Positions 25,485 to 35,889 are shown, counted from the first letter of the stretch. The stretch is DNA of 64,000 nucleotides from Firmicutes bacterium UBA1191 (GCA_002310095.1 DBYH01000007.1:25291-89290), one strand, 5' to 3'. Numbers and translations: made by a program. The notes: generated from the sequence alone by a model not told the origin.

Positions 25485-25514
25485 AGCAGACCCGCAGAGT
25501 GCTGCGGGCTGCTC
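25485..25514 (-). terminator. Hairpin after upp, probably a partial terminator
   Basis: On the reverse strand AGCAG-CCCGCAG, loop CACT and CTGCGGG-T-CTGCT are followed by an interrupted T-rich run. Read-through into tyrS is likely. Confidence 0.65.
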
Positions 25515-25547
25515 TGGGTTGTTTCTGATGTTTATGCTTTTCCGATC

Positions 25548-26177
25548 TTACTTGGTTCCGAAGATCCTGTCGCCTGCGTCGCCGAGACCCGGTACGATGT
25601 ACGCGTTCTCGTTGAGGCACTCGTCCTTGGCCGCGATGTAGATGTCTACATCAGGGTGAGCCTTCTGAAGCACTTCGATTCCTTCAGGAGCTGCGATGAG
25701 GCACATGAATGTGATGTCCTTGCCGCCTCTCTCCTTGACGAAGTCGATGGCCGCCACTGCGCTTCCGCCTGTCGCGAGCATCGGGTCAGTAACGAGGATC
25801 TTCCTCTTGTCGATGTCTTCAGGCATCTTGCAGTAGTACTCGTGCGGCTCGTGGGTTACAGGATCTCTGTAAAGTCCGATGTGTCCTACCTTGGCATTCG
25901 GGATGATCTTCTGGATTCCTTCGACCATTCCCAGTCCGGCTCTGAGGATCGGTACGATGGCGACGTCCAGACCCTTCAGCATCTTGACGGTCGTTGGACA
26001 GATCGGCGTTTCGATCTCAACATCTTCGAGTTCCAGATCTCTGGTGGATTCGAATGTCATGAGCATTGCGATTTCCTCAACCAGCTGTCTGAAATCCTTG
26101 GTGCCCGTCTCCTTCTGTCTGATAAGAGCGACTTTGTGCTGAATTAACGGATGATCGAAAACATAGATTTTTCCCAT
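25548..26177 (-). CDS. upp: Uracil phosphoribosyltransferase
   Basis: 209 residues. The uracil-salvage enzyme makes UMP from uracil and PRPP. The N-terminal KIYVFDHPLIQHKVALIR, the PRPP loop LVTDPMLATGGSAVAAI (about residues 128-144) and the C-terminal IYIAAKDECLNENAYIVPGL uracil site are canonical. It lies 63 bases after rpiB in the prfA-tsaC-rpiB-upp run. AAAGAAGAAAGG-type purine sequence precedes the start. Confidence 0.97.
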   Translation of the reverse strand: MGKIYVFDHPLIQHKVALIRQKETGTKDFRQLVEEIAMLMTFESTRDLELEDVEIETPICPTTVKMLKGLDVAIVPILRAGLGMVEGIQKIIPNAKVGHIGLYRDPVTHEPHEYYCKMPEDIDKRKILVTDPMLATGGSAVAAIDFVKERGGKDITFMCLIAAPEGIEVLQKAHPDVDIYIAAKDECLNENAYIVPGLGDAGDRIFGTK

Positions 26178-26240
26178 TTTTTCCTGCCTTTCTTCTTTTG
26201 AAAAAAACTGCTATAACTTATCGCGTTTCCGCGCATTTAA

Positions 26241-26672
26241 CTACATCTCGTCGAGCATGTCCGTCCGGCGCTTGTGCCTGCCTCCCTCGAACTCCGTATC
26301 GAGAAACGCCTTCACGATTTCCAGGGCCAGCTCCGGATCCGTGGTCCTGCCGCCCAGGGCCAGCATGTTGGCGTTGTTGTGCTTTCTCGTCAGCTCCGCC
26401 ATCTCGACGCTGGTGCAAAGACCGCATCTGATGCCTTTGACTTTGTTGGCGGCTATGGATATGCCGATGCCCGTGCCGCAGCATACGATGCCGCAGTCAG
26501 CCTTGCCGCCGGCCACCGCTTCCGCGCAGGCCTTGCCGTAGATCGGGTAGTCCACCGACTCCTCACTTGTGGTTCCCAGGTCGACGATCTTCTCGCCGCG
26601 CTGTCTTAGATACTCCTTGATGGTTTCCTTGAGCGCGAATCCGCCGTGGTCGCTCGCTACTGCTATAAGCAT
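26241..26672 (-). CDS. rpiB: Ribose-5-phosphate isomerase B
   Basis: 143 residues. The RpiB/LacAB fold is recognised by IAVASDHGGFALKETIKEYL, DYPIYGKACAEAVAGG, the active-site Cys in CGIVCCGTGIGISIAANKV and HNNANMLALGGR. It interconverts ribose and ribulose 5-phosphate and may also act on allose phosphate. Adjacency to tsaC and upp is common in Firmicutes and fits supply of PRPP precursors. It follows tsaC by 21 bases. Confidence 0.95.
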   Translation of the reverse strand: MLIAVASDHGGFALKETIKEYLRQRGEKIVDLGTTSEESVDYPIYGKACAEAVAGGKADCGIVCCGTGIGISIAANKVKGIRCGLCTSVEMAELTRKHNNANMLALGGRTTDPELALEIVKAFLDTEFEGGRHKRRTDMLDEM

Positions 26673-26693
26673 GATTTCCTCCAGTCGTATAAA

Positions 26694-27737
26694 CTACACT
26701 TTGACGATATTGTATCCCGCTGACTTGAGCATCCTGTTCATGACCGCGAAGCCTACGCCGTCGCTGTCGCTCAGGGCTCCCGCCAGTATCATGTCAACGC
26801 CTTCGCTGTCCAGGTCGCGCAGTCTCGCGAAGAAGTCGTGGGCCGCTTCAAGAAAGGCCTTCTCTTCAAAGAGGATGACTCCAACGCTGTTGCCGATTCC
26901 CTCGTTCAGCTTCTTCAGCCTCTCTATCTCCGCCTGGACCTTTGTCCGCTCGCCTTCTACGATGAGCATCTGCGCCTTCGGCGCGTAGTGCTTGTACTTC
27001 ATGCCCGGCGACTTCGGCTGAAAGTCCGCCTCGTCCGCTCCGTTGGCCGGGTCCAGCTGGACGTACTTCGATGCTTCGGTCAGGGACTTGTCGTATTTCA
27101 CTTCTCTTCCCAGGGCAGCCTCGATGGCCTCCGCCGTGATGATTCCAGGACGCAGTATGGTCGGCTCATCACCCGTAAGGTCCAGCACTGTGGACTCGAT
27201 TCCCACTCTGCAGTCTTCGCCCTCGATTATGGCGTCGACTCTTCCCATCATGTCGGCGATAACGTCCTTCGCCCTGGTCGGGCTGGGTCCTCCTGAGAGA
27301 TTGGCGCTCGGCGCCGCTATAGGGCAGCATGCCGCGCTGATGAGATCCCTTGCCACCTGGCTGTCCGGAAGTCTGACCGCAACCGTGTCCAGTCCGCCCG
27401 TCGTTCTGTCCGGAACTTCCGGTCTCTTCTTCACCACGATCGTCAGCGGTCCCGGCCAGAAGTTGTCTATTATCTCGACTATCTGCGGCGAGAGCATCCT
27501 GGTCAGCTGTCCGATGTCGCTGGCCCTTGATATGTGCACGATCATCGGGTTGTCGCTCGGTCTGCCCTTTGCTTCATAGATCTTTCCGACCGCCTCGGCG
27601 TTCATGGCGTCCGCCCCCAGTCCGTAGACAGTCTCCGTCGGAAAGGCTACAAGGCCTCCCCTCCTTATGATCTTCGCCGCTGTCTGTATGTCTTCTTTTG
27701 TCGGTTTGAGTATTAACGTGTTCTTCTTATCTGTCAT
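26694..27737 (-). CDS. L-threonylcarbamoyladenylate synthase (Sua5/YwlC type)
   Basis: 347 residues. The N-terminal YrdC/Sua5 domain (about 15-205) has GGLVAFPTETVYGLGADAMN, KGRPSDNPMIVHI and the PIAAPSANLSGGPSPTRA loop. The C-terminal Sua5 domain (about 235-347) begins after a linker with the SPGMKYKHYAPKA motif. The enzyme makes threonylcarbamoyl-AMP from threonine, bicarbonate and ATP for the t6A37 modification of ANN-decoding tRNAs. The long two-domain form is usual for Firmicutes. It follows prfA by 14 bases. Confidence 0.95.
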   Translation of the reverse strand: MTDKKNTLILKPTKEDIQTAAKIIRRGGLVAFPTETVYGLGADAMNAEAVGKIYEAKGRPSDNPMIVHISRASDIGQLTRMLSPQIVEIIDNFWPGPLTIVVKKRPEVPDRTTGGLDTVAVRLPDSQVARDLISAACCPIAAPSANLSGGPSPTRAKDVIADMMGRVDAIIEGEDCRVGIESTVLDLTGDEPTILRPGIITAEAIEAALGREVKYDKSLTEASKYVQLDPANGADEADFQPKSPGMKYKHYAPKAQMLIVEGERTKVQAEIERLKKLNEGIGNSVGVILFEEKAFLEAAHDFFARLRDLDSEGVDMILAGALSDSDGVGFAVMNRMLKSAGYNIVKV

Positions 27738-27751
27738 CGCATCCGGGCGGT

Positions 27752-28813
27752 TTAGAATTCCGCCATCTTTCTGGCCTGATCGTCGGTGATGAGGCCGTCG
27801 ATTATCTCATCAAGATCCCCGTCGAGGAAGGTGTCCAGCTTGTAGAGAGTAAGCCCGATCCTGTGATCTGACACTCTGCCTTGCGGGAAGTTGTATGTCC
27901 TGATTCTCTCGCTTCTGTCGCCGGAGCCCACCTGGCTCTTTCTCTGTCCCGCGATCTCCTCCTGCTGCTTCTGCATCTCCAGGTCATAGAGTCTCGCCTT
28001 GAGGACCTTAAACGCCTTGTCCTTGTTCTTTATCTGGGACTTTTCGTCCTGGCAGGTCACTACCAGTCCCGTCGGTTCGTGAGTCAGTCTGACTGCCGAG
28101 TCCGTAGTGTTTACGCACTGGCCGCCGTTGCCCGACGCACGGTAAACATCGACTCTGACGTCGTTCGGATCCAGATCGACCTCGACGTCATCGACCTCCG
28201 GAAGCACCGCCACAGTCGCTGCGGAAGTGTGCACCCTGCCGCTGGACTCTGTCTCCGGTACACGCTGCACCCTGTGGGCGCCGCTCTCGAACTTGAGCCT
28301 GGAATATGCTCCCTTGCCTTTGATCAGCATGACAGCTTCCTTGACGCCGCCCATTCCCGTCTCGCTCATGTCCATGAGTTCGGTCTTCCAGCGGTTGCGC
28401 TCGGCGTAGCGGGTGTACATCCTCAGAAGGTCCGCGCCGAAGAGTGCTGCTTCCTCGCCGCCGGTGCCGGCTCTTATCTCGAGGATTACGTTCTTCTCAT
28501 CGTTAGGATCCTTAGGCAAAAGCAGGACTTTCAGTTCGTCTTCCGTCCTGGCAATGGTTTCCTCGAGATCGCCCATCTCCATCTTGGCCAGCTCTCTCAT
28601 CTCCTCATCGCCGTCTTCAAGCATTTCCTTCGCTTCGGCCAGGTCTCCCTTCGCTTTCTTGTACTCCGTATATTTCTTGACGACAGGCTCCATCTCGCCC
28701 ATTTCCTTGATGTATTTCTGCCACTCAGGCTGGTTGTTTATCACATCAGGATCCGAGACTTTTCTGGACAGTTCGTCGTATTTTTCAGTTATGAAATCCA
28801 GTTTATCGAACAT
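27752..28813 (-). CDS. prfA: Peptide chain release factor 1
   Basis: About 353 residues from the ATG at 28813 (an ATG also occurs at 28816; AAGGAG spacing favours the inner one). RF1 recognises UAA and UAG; the GGQ catalytic loop is in RASGNGGQCVNTTDSAVRLT and the stop-recognition region lies near VPETESSGRVHTS. The usual His after GGQ is Cys here, a minor variant. It is the first gene of the prfA-tsaC-rpiB-upp-tyrS run. TATAAT at 28852-28857 on the reverse strand is the likely -10. Confidence 0.95.
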   Translation of the reverse strand: MFDKLDFITEKYDELSRKVSDPDVINNQPEWQKYIKEMGEMEPVVKKYTEYKKAKGDLAEAKEMLEDGDEEMRELAKMEMGDLEETIARTEDELKVLLLPKDPNDEKNVILEIRAGTGGEEAALFGADLLRMYTRYAERNRWKTELMDMSETGMGGVKEAVMLIKGKGAYSRLKFESGAHRVQRVPETESSGRVHTSAATVAVLPEVDDVEVDLDPNDVRVDVYRASGNGGQCVNTTDSAVRLTHEPTGLVVTCQDEKSQIKNKDKAFKVLKARLYDLEMQKQQEEIAGQRKSQVGSGDRSERIRTYNFPQGRVSDHRIGLTLYKLDTFLDGDLDEIIDGLITDDQARKMAEF

Positions 28814-28851
28814 CATTTTCTCCTTGTTTTCAGGCTTATTCCTAATCTGAT

Positions 28852-28857
28852 ATTATA
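28852..28857 (-). promoter_or_regulatory. -10 box of the prfA operon
   Basis: TATAAT on the reverse strand, about 35 bases before the prfA start; the -35 region is weak. Confidence 0.5.
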
Positions 28858-28937
28858 CCACAGAGATCATTGTTTTAGAAGACCGCGCGCTCCAAAATGT
28901 TCATCTCATTGAAAGAGTTTTTTCATTTAATAATAAA

Positions 28938-28963
28938 GGCGAAGATGATTGTTCATCTCCGCC
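28938..28963. terminator. Terminator after the 2245-residue surface protein gene
   Basis: GGCGAAGATGA and TCATCTCCGCC form an 11-base stem with one mismatch, T-rich on both sides. It serves the reverse-strand gene ending at 29003 and could also stop forward transcription. Confidence 0.85.
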
Positions 28964-29002
28964 CTTGTTTTTTGTCTTCTGCTCTGTAATGTCCTGACTC
29001 AG

Positions 29003-32000
29003 TTATGCGGTTTCCGGCGCGGGCCCGTCATCTTCTTCGTCATCGTCATCCTTGGACGCCCGCTTGTTCAGGATGGCCGTCAGTATCTGGACCGCGAAGA
29101 ATATGATCATCAGCAGCGTCCACTTGTCGACCAGTATCATCGGCAGTGTCATGTCTTCTGTGAGGAAGAATACAATGATGGAAACGATTGCTGTGAAAAC
29201 GCCTCCCAGCTTGGCAGCGAGCATCTTCCTGCCTCTGGTGTCGGCCTCATCACCATCATTTTCATCGACCTTGTCTGTCTCCTGCTCGTCTTCCTCCTGC
29301 TTTCTGCGGAACAGCGCGACTATTGCGCCGATGGCTGTCAGTATTGCAGCGATTAGATTGATCAGTGCCCATGATCCGTTTCCTGCGCGCGGCGCCGCGT
29401 TATCGTCGATCAGAGTGGTTGGCGCAGCAGAGTCCGGAATGTCGTTGTCCGCGGTAACAATCGTTCCGTTTCCGTCACCATTGCCGCCAGGGCCCGGATT
29501 GTTCCCGACAGGATTACCGCCGCCTGGGTTGCCGCCTCCAGGATTACCGCCGCCCGGGTTGTCGCCACCCGGCTCATCCGTATCGTCATCTTCCTCATCG
29601 TCATCTTCTCCGGCCGCCTCTGTCACAGTAAGCGTTCCGAGTTTCTCTGTAATCGTATAATTACTCTTTTTTGCAGTGCCGTCCCATTTGAGGCTGTATG
29701 TATTCTCACTCGAGCCTACTTCCGTCTGCTTGCCGGTAGTGGTAAATGTAACAGTCTCGCCATTGACGAGGCCCTTTATACTGCCCTTTGCGGTGAGCGG
29801 ACTGCCGTCGTACGTCTTCTCCTTGCTCGGCGTCTTTATTATAATCTCCGCTGGTTCGATGGTGAGCTCGCCGTCGACAAATGTAACCTCATAGTTTCCT
29901 AACGTTACAGTGTTGCTCTTGCTGAATGGCCTAAAGCTGAAAATCTTTGACGACTTTCTTCCTTCGTATTCGAATGTGATCGCATAAGGGGAACCCTTGA
30001 CATTCTCTCCCGTTTCACGCTTCAGTTTATAGTTTATATTGTCTCCCTCAAGTATGCCGTCCTCTGTAGCTGTCAGTTCAGGATCCGCGTCCCCGTATGT
30101 CTTGGTTTTGTCGTTGGCAGTAATAGTCGCAGACGCCGGTGTTATTGTCAGTTTGCCGGCAACGTATTCGATCGTATAGTTGTCTGTGGCCTCTCCGACT
30201 TCCGCGGCACTCGGAACGATCTTGCCTGCATATTCTTTGGCGTTCGTTTCCTGTCCGTTAAGCGTTATGCTGGTGAGCTCATCCTGTCCCTTGAGACCGG
30301 CCGCCTCCACCTTCTTTGTTATGTCGGCGTCGCTTGCGTACGCGCTGCCGTCTTCACCCTGCGGACCGCCGTTATATTCATATGTCTGATCCTTTGCCGT
30401 GATCGTCAGCGGCGCCGGGGTAATCGTCAGTTTGTATGAACCCTCGACCTGGGTGAAGCTTTCATAATTTGCCCTGACAAGCACCGTGCACGAATCCGCC
30501 ACGTTCTTGGCGTATGGCGCTTCAGTCGTCCAGGTCTCACCATTATCTGTGCTGTACTCCAAGACTGCGTCAGTCAGCTTAGTCTTTCCGTCAAGTGTCG
30601 CATACGCAACACCATAGTGCGACTGGGCATCGTACTCATCAGAATAATCCTCTGTATGAAGTTCAAGCTTATTGATGTTTATCTTGAATGTCCTGGACAC
30701 TTTGTCCCCGAGGCAATTCGTAACTGTGACGGTAACAGTTGTGGATCCAGGCTTGTCCAGGGCAGTGATTGTTGGCACCGCCTTCATCTGCGTATTGCTG
30801 GTTCCGTTTCTTTGCAGCGCAGGTTCATTTATCGTTACAAGCGTATCGTCATACTCATCAAAAGCGATCTTGTATTTGCTGAGCAGGACATTTGACGTAT
30901 CATATGTCGTATTGCTGATGAACTCATTGACGAGGACCGTAATGTCTATGGTCTGTCCCGCTTCCATTGTCACGTCTTCTGGCTGGACAATGGCGGGTAG
31001 TTTCACGAATCCTGCTGAAATGTTGGTCAGGCCGTTTGAAGTCAGCTGACCAAGTGTCAGTTTATTGGTCTCTCTGTCAAAATCTGAATCGACATTGCTG
31101 TTAATAGGTCCCGCCGCAGATTGCTTTGTCAGCTTGACAACAGAACCGTCTGAAACCGTCGGCTTATCTATCACGATGTACTGACCCGCATCCAGTTTGT
31201 ATGTTTCAAGGGTAAACGCGCCGTTGTTGTCTGTCGTTGCTGTGTCGATGACAGTGCCGTCAGCGTCATAAAGGGTCAGTTTCACTCCCTTTATCAATGT
31301 CTCGCCGGCCTGATACGTGCTGCCGCTCTTGACTGTCCTGACGCCGTTCTCGTCGTAAACATCCCAGAATACCGAACCTGTACCGCCATTCTTTACTGCA
31401 ACGTTATCGTACTTCCATGCGCAAAGCGGCAGAGTGCTTGTACGGCTGAAGTCACCATTCTCCGCCAGCTTGTAACGGAACGAGCCGCCTGAGTATGCGG
31501 TCAGAATATCCGTGTTTTCCTTTGCATCGCTTCTTAGATCAAGGCGCAGATTGATTGCTGTCTGAGCCTTCACTTCAGGCGAATGTACCTTGATGCCTGT
31601 AACTCTGCTCCAGTCGGTAATTTCTGAAGCAGAAACATATTCCGACGAGGATGTTGGGTTCGTTTCTGTTGTATAGGTAACTGTCACATCAAGGTGTCCA
31701 TTGTTGGAGAGAATCTTCGCAGCGCCTCGCATGTAAAGATCAAGTTCTTCGTTGGCCTGAATATGACTCTCGCTCGTCTCCGAATTTGTCCATGTGATAT
31801 CCGTGCCTATCCTTGGAACTATCACGTAGGCTTCCATATCGTAGATGGATCCCGCGGCAAGATCGCCAGGTCCCTTCAGTGTAATCATCCCATTGAGGGA
31901 TTCTTCCTCGCCCGGATAGTACTTGATTTGTCTCAGCGCGTCAGGATCTCCCGGAGTTCCATAGTCATATGTAAGTTCTTTCTTGCCCGGAGCAAGATCC

Positions 32001-35000
32001 GCCCCGGCCTGCAGACTGATGTCGACGTGGACCGTGAAAACGGATCCGTCAGATTTGAAGAGCTTTGCGCCCGTCACATCGGTGTATGAAAGGCCGAGTT
32101 CGTCCACTACGGCTTTGTCCGAGAAAATGTATTTGGTCCTGTCGTAGTCATATCCCGTCTTTTCAGGAGCGGCATAGTGATCGAGCAGGAGCGAAGCGTC
32201 AAAGTATATCTCTCCTATCGGGTGGTGATCGCCCAGGCTTGTGCCCGGAAGAGTAGTGAAGCCGACCTTCAAGGCCTGGTTGTAAACATTATCATCAGTT
32301 CCGTAGTTATACTTGTCCGTGAATTTGCTCTGGACGACGACACCGTCGGCAAGCTTCAGCTTGAGGAACCTTCTGCCGTCTATCGTCACGGATTCGGCGA
32401 TGACCTGCGCCGAATCGGCCCTGTAGCCCATGAACGTCGTAGTCGAAAGGTCAGGAATGAATTCGTCATCGACTATCTCTACGAATACCGCTTCGTTCAG
32501 CTCGCCCCAAGGCAGACCCTCCTGCTTGAACGGGTTGTTCGAATAAACTTCTGCCGCCAGATTGTCAAATCTTTCGTTGGTGCGCGGACCGATCCCCCAG
32601 AATTCATATCTCAGAGTGAAATCCGCTGCGGTCTTTCCGCCCTGATTGATGTTCTGGACCGCTGTAGTATTGAGGGTAGTCTTCTCGTTGAATCTGATCT
32701 TTCTGGTACTGTAAAGCAGGACCCTCGGCGGTTCCGGACCGCTGGCTGTCGATATCTTATTCGTCTGGGCATTTCCGATCGTCGCGTCGTGCTGCCTGTT
32801 CGAGCATACGCAATCGTCCCACGCGGCCTTTCCGATAAGGGTAAGCCCGACCATATGGTAATCATCCTTTACCCTTATCTCTTCTCCGTTCAAAGGATTG
32901 ACCGTAAGTCGCTTCATCTTGATGTTTTTCATCATGTAGATGACTGTCTTCGTATCATCCTCGCTGTCATGGCTAAGGTCGGCATAGCCGTCGTATCTGA
33001 GTTTCAAGGAAGTGAAGCAGTCGCCGTCCTCAAGCGGGATCTTCACAGTCCTTCCCTCTTCAGGGATGTTGTCCGGAACGGTATATGTCAGACCTTCTGG
33101 ATGATCCTTTGTCGTATACTCGAAGGTCCAGCCCGCGAGCTTAGGCATGGCGGTGAACTCACCGGTCAGGAACGCGAGCATCTGATTCTCTTCGATCCCG
33201 TCCAGAGTCGACCTCGTATAATTGTTAAAGGTGTTGCTGTTTGACGCCCAGTACTGATCATAGGACTGCTTGCTCTGTGATACCGACAGGGTTATTACCG
33301 GATTCAGAATCTCATCACGCCTCTCGCCGTACTGCCCGACATAGAACCCGAAGTGCCCGAAGGTGCTGGTGCCGTTGTTGATCGGCTGCACCGGGATGGT
33401 GCCACTGTTGCGGGATGTGGTCGTATCGTGATAAGAATTGTACGAATATCCGTAGAAGTCAGGATCCACCTGCGGTCTCAGCTTAAACCAGAGGTAATTC
33501 TCCTCTTGCTTGTTTTTTCTGTACGAGGAGCTCGGATAGCCGTTCACAACAGGCGGTGTATAACTAACCGTTTCCCCCTCCGGCGTACTGAAGGAATCGC
33601 TGTATCTTACCTGAACCCAGGATCCTGATGACAAGTGCTCCGTCTCTGTTTTGTCTGTCCAGTCGTTTACTTTATAGTCAAAATCAGTTCTGATAGTACA
33701 TGAATAATTGTCATCCCACGGATAACTCCATTTATAATCTGTGGAGAGCTTGTTCCACTTTACGGTTATCGTCTTGACATGCACCCCTTCCGGGAATGGG
33801 TACGAAAGCACAAGAAGCGGATTTTGCGGCTGATTCGGATTTGCCCTGTTTGATTTGATCCTTTCGTTTGCGCTATTGATATAAGACGACGCAACCGGTA
33901 CAGACGTGTCTTCATCCTCCCATGTCGTATAGAAAATGGAATCTATCTTCGATCTGAATGATGAATTAAGGCTATGCTGTGCGCCCTCCTTCATGATAAG
34001 CGTCAGAGGCTGTATCTGGTAAGGGAATTCCCAGGTCTGCGTTGCTTCTCCCGTATATTTAGGAATATACTGGATCCTTCCCGAAAGATTCATGTAACTG
34101 TTGTTTCGTATATTTCCAAAGGCCTCGTCCCTGTGAATCGATCCGATAACGACTTCATGATTCCCGTCAGAGCCGGTTTCCCACGAGCGCGTCGCGGCAG
34201 TATAGAAGTCATGATATACGGAAGTTCCCCCGTTACGGTAACGGACATCGTAAGTAAGGATTTCCGAGCCCTTTATGCTTTCTTCAACCAACTCTCCCGT
34301 TCCCGGCAGCTTGTATGTAACAATAGTATTCGGGGCAACATAGTCGGTTTTGACGTCAAGCGGGTCATCGGGATCTCTGAGCTTCCATTTGAGTACCATT
34401 CCCCCGTAAAAAGCGTTCAGGTTAAAGCTGTCCACGTTGAACCAGCGGGATTTCGGCGTTATATCGTAATAATAATTGGTAATGTTGCCTTCTTCATCTG
34501 TAACCGTTCCCTCGGTTACCTTCCACCCATTCCACTGAGCGCTGAAATCAGCCGATGTCAGATCTCTTGTTGACATTCCGGACGACGGTGCTTCGGCCGC
34601 CAGAAGTTTTTCCAGCATCAGTCTTTTGTCCGGTGAATAAAAACGGATGGAAACCATTTCTACGAGCGACCCGTTTTCTTTATATGCCTCAGGCAGTTTG
34701 AAACGGGGCGCGCCGCTTTTGTACGCTATGCCGCCGTTTGAATTGGCCCGCCCGATACGCGCAAGCATATTATCGCACATCGGGTTCTGAGCTGTGGATA
34801 ACGGAGTGGTTTCACCCTTATATGTATGGGTGGCAGTAATAACCGCTGAAGAATTGAAGTATGGCTTTCCTTCCCATACTGTTTTTTCCAGCCCTTTAGT
34901 TCCCTCGGACATTACGTTATCCAGACTTCCTTCATATGTATACTCGGTAACGGCTATGCGCGTGTTCTGCATGCCGTTGTCGATTAAATCTGCCGCCTGC

Positions 35001-35740
35001 GCAGCAGTAAGCTTTACCGATTTGAGTGTGAAAGTGTTTGTCAGATCAACATTGGAGCTGGTATTTTTGATACGTATGGCAAAAGTATGAGAATTGATCA
35101 GCTTAACTGCGGTGATGTCGTTGTTAGCTGACGGAAGTGAGTTTGAGTCAAATGCAACACCGTATCCCGGCACCTCAATAACGAGTACCTTGTTGTTCGG
35201 ACCTTCGACGGAATAGTCGACATAGACATGTTTCTGATTGGCTTCTGACATGTAATATGTGCCGTCTTCGTTCAGTTCGAAATTACTCGATATAGACAGT
35301 TCCTCATCCGAACTGGCCAAAGGACCGGCCTTTACGCCATCAGCGCTGCGGCTGTTTTCTTTCGCAGGTTCCTTCGCTTTCTCCGTATTTCCATCGCCTG
35401 CGTCAGCCTTTTCGTCTTTCTCGGCGGCAGGTGCTGGTTCGTCACCGTCATTGTTTTCATCAGCACCCGGCTTCTGCTGGTCCGCAGGGTTTTCGTCTTC
35501 GTCACCGGCTTTGTTTTCATCAGCATCCGGTTTCTGCTGGTCCGCAGGGTTTTCGTCCTCGTTATCAGCAGCCTTTTCACCGCCGGCGGAATCGCCGTCA
35601 CGGACATCTTCCGAAGCTTTCACATTTGAATCGGGTCCTTCCGCATATACGAAAAGCTGTTCCGGAATAAAAGTAACAATCATCGCAGCCGACAAAAGCA
35701 GCGCGATCACCAATCTGGGGTATCTGTATTTTCCTAGCAT
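29003..35740 (-). CDS. Giant MBG-repeat surface protein with C-terminal membrane module
   Basis: 2245 residues. A signal peptide (YRYPRLVIALLLSAAMIVTF...VYA) leads to an acidic low-complexity region with a 20-residue unit (DENPADQQKPxADEN) twice, near residues 60-105. The long middle is beta-rich and unassigned. An SdrD B-like segment lies near 1460-1525 (VFWDVYDENGVRTVKSGSTY). Three or four MBG-type repeats follow (about 1785-2035; LTITAKDQTYEYNGG, TANDKTKTYGDADPE). A Gly/Pro/Asn linker then precedes a membrane module starting APRAGNGSWALINLI, also found at the end of the protein at 57321. No LPXTG motif is present. Probably a cell-surface adhesin or stalk protein. Confidence 0.85.
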   Translation of the reverse strand: MLGKYRYPRLVIALLLSAAMIVTFIPEQLFVYAEGPDSNVKASEDVRDGDSAGGEKAADNEDENPADQQKPDADENKAGDEDENPADQQKPGADENNDGDEPAPAAEKDEKADAGDGNTEKAKEPAKENSRSADGVKAGPLASSDEELSISSNFELNEDGTYYMSEANQKHVYVDYSVEGPNNKVLVIEVPGYGVAFDSNSLPSANNDITAVKLINSHTFAIRIKNTSSNVDLTNTFTLKSVKLTAAQAADLIDNGMQNTRIAVTEYTYEGSLDNVMSEGTKGLEKTVWEGKPYFNSSAVITATHTYKGETTPLSTAQNPMCDNMLARIGRANSNGGIAYKSGAPRFKLPEAYKENGSLVEMVSIRFYSPDKRLMLEKLLAAEAPSSGMSTRDLTSADFSAQWNGWKVTEGTVTDEEGNITNYYYDITPKSRWFNVDSFNLNAFYGGMVLKWKLRDPDDPLDVKTDYVAPNTIVTYKLPGTGELVEESIKGSEILTYDVRYRNGGTSVYHDFYTAATRSWETGSDGNHEVVIGSIHRDEAFGNIRNNSYMNLSGRIQYIPKYTGEATQTWEFPYQIQPLTLIMKEGAQHSLNSSFRSKIDSIFYTTWEDEDTSVPVASSYINSANERIKSNRANPNQPQNPLLVLSYPFPEGVHVKTITVKWNKLSTDYKWSYPWDDNYSCTIRTDFDYKVNDWTDKTETEHLSSGSWVQVRYSDSFSTPEGETVSYTPPVVNGYPSSSYRKNKQEENYLWFKLRPQVDPDFYGYSYNSYHDTTTSRNSGTIPVQPINNGTSTFGHFGFYVGQYGERRDEILNPVITLSVSQSKQSYDQYWASNSNTFNNYTRSTLDGIEENQMLAFLTGEFTAMPKLAGWTFEYTTKDHPEGLTYTVPDNIPEEGRTVKIPLEDGDCFTSLKLRYDGYADLSHDSEDDTKTVIYMMKNIKMKRLTVNPLNGEEIRVKDDYHMVGLTLIGKAAWDDCVCSNRQHDATIGNAQTNKISTASGPEPPRVLLYSTRKIRFNEKTTLNTTAVQNINQGGKTAADFTLRYEFWGIGPRTNERFDNLAAEVYSNNPFKQEGLPWGELNEAVFVEIVDDEFIPDLSTTTFMGYRADSAQVIAESVTIDGRRFLKLKLADGVVVQSKFTDKYNYGTDDNVYNQALKVGFTTLPGTSLGDHHPIGEIYFDASLLLDHYAAPEKTGYDYDRTKYIFSDKAVVDELGLSYTDVTGAKLFKSDGSVFTVHVDISLQAGADLAPGKKELTYDYGTPGDPDALRQIKYYPGEEESLNGMITLKGPGDLAAGSIYDMEAYVIVPRIGTDITWTNSETSESHIQANEELDLYMRGAAKILSNNGHLDVTVTYTTETNPTSSSEYVSASEITDWSRVTGIKVHSPEVKAQTAINLRLDLRSDAKENTDILTAYSGGSFRYKLAENGDFSRTSTLPLCAWKYDNVAVKNGGTGSVFWDVYDENGVRTVKSGSTYQAGETLIKGVKLTLYDADGTVIDTATTDNNGAFTLETYKLDAGQYIVIDKPTVSDGSVVKLTKQSAAGPINSNVDSDFDRETNKLTLGQLTSNGLTNISAGFVKLPAIVQPEDVTMEAGQTIDITVLVNEFISNTTYDTSNVLLSKYKIAFDEYDDTLVTINEPALQRNGTSNTQMKAVPTITALDKPGSTTVTVTVTNCLGDKVSRTFKININKLELHTEDYSDEYDAQSHYGVAYATLDGKTKLTDAVLEYSTDNGETWTTEAPYAKNVADSCTVLVRANYESFTQVEGSYKLTITPAPLTITAKDQTYEYNGGPQGEDGSAYASDADITKKVEAAGLKGQDELTSITLNGQETNAKEYAGKIVPSAAEVGEATDNYTIEYVAGKLTITPASATITANDKTKTYGDADPELTATEDGILEGDNINYKLKRETGENVKGSPYAITFEYEGRKSSKIFSFRPFSKSNTVTLGNYEVTFVDGELTIEPAEIIIKTPSKEKTYDGSPLTAKGSIKGLVNGETVTFTTTGKQTEVGSSENTYSLKWDGTAKKSNYTITEKLGTLTVTEAAGEDDDEEDDDTDEPGGDNPGGGNPGGGNPGGGNPVGNNPGPGGNGDGNGTIVTADNDIPDSAAPTTLIDDNAAPRAGNGSWALINLIAAILTAIGAIVALFRRKQEEDEQETDKVDENDGDEADTRGRKMLAAKLGGVFTAIVSIIVFFLTEDMTLPMILVDKWTLLMIIFFAVQILTAILNKRASKDDDDEEDDGPAPETA

Positions 35741-35808
35741 AACAACAACCTTGGATCTATCCTATCCGCTTCTTTTCTACCCAAATGATACCCCTCTTGT
35801 GAGCCTTG

Positions 35809-35817
35809 ATTATATCA
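35809..35817 (-). promoter_or_regulatory. Extended -10 promoter of the giant surface protein gene
   Basis: TGATATAAT on the reverse strand is an extended -10 without a clear -35. The sequence TGTGATATAATCAA recurs before the gene starting at 37243. The segment 35818-35890 holds nothing else I can recognise. Confidence 0.6.
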
Positions 35818-35889
35818 CATAAGGTGTCCGGAGGAAAGAAAGCCCATGCCTGTTCCCCTAAAAATACACATCTTTACCGTTTTACCATA

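Noticed and set aside
24939..25547. T-box leader expected before tyrS
   Set aside because: The 118-base gap holds only the upp hairpin; no T-box consensus or anticodon stem was seen.
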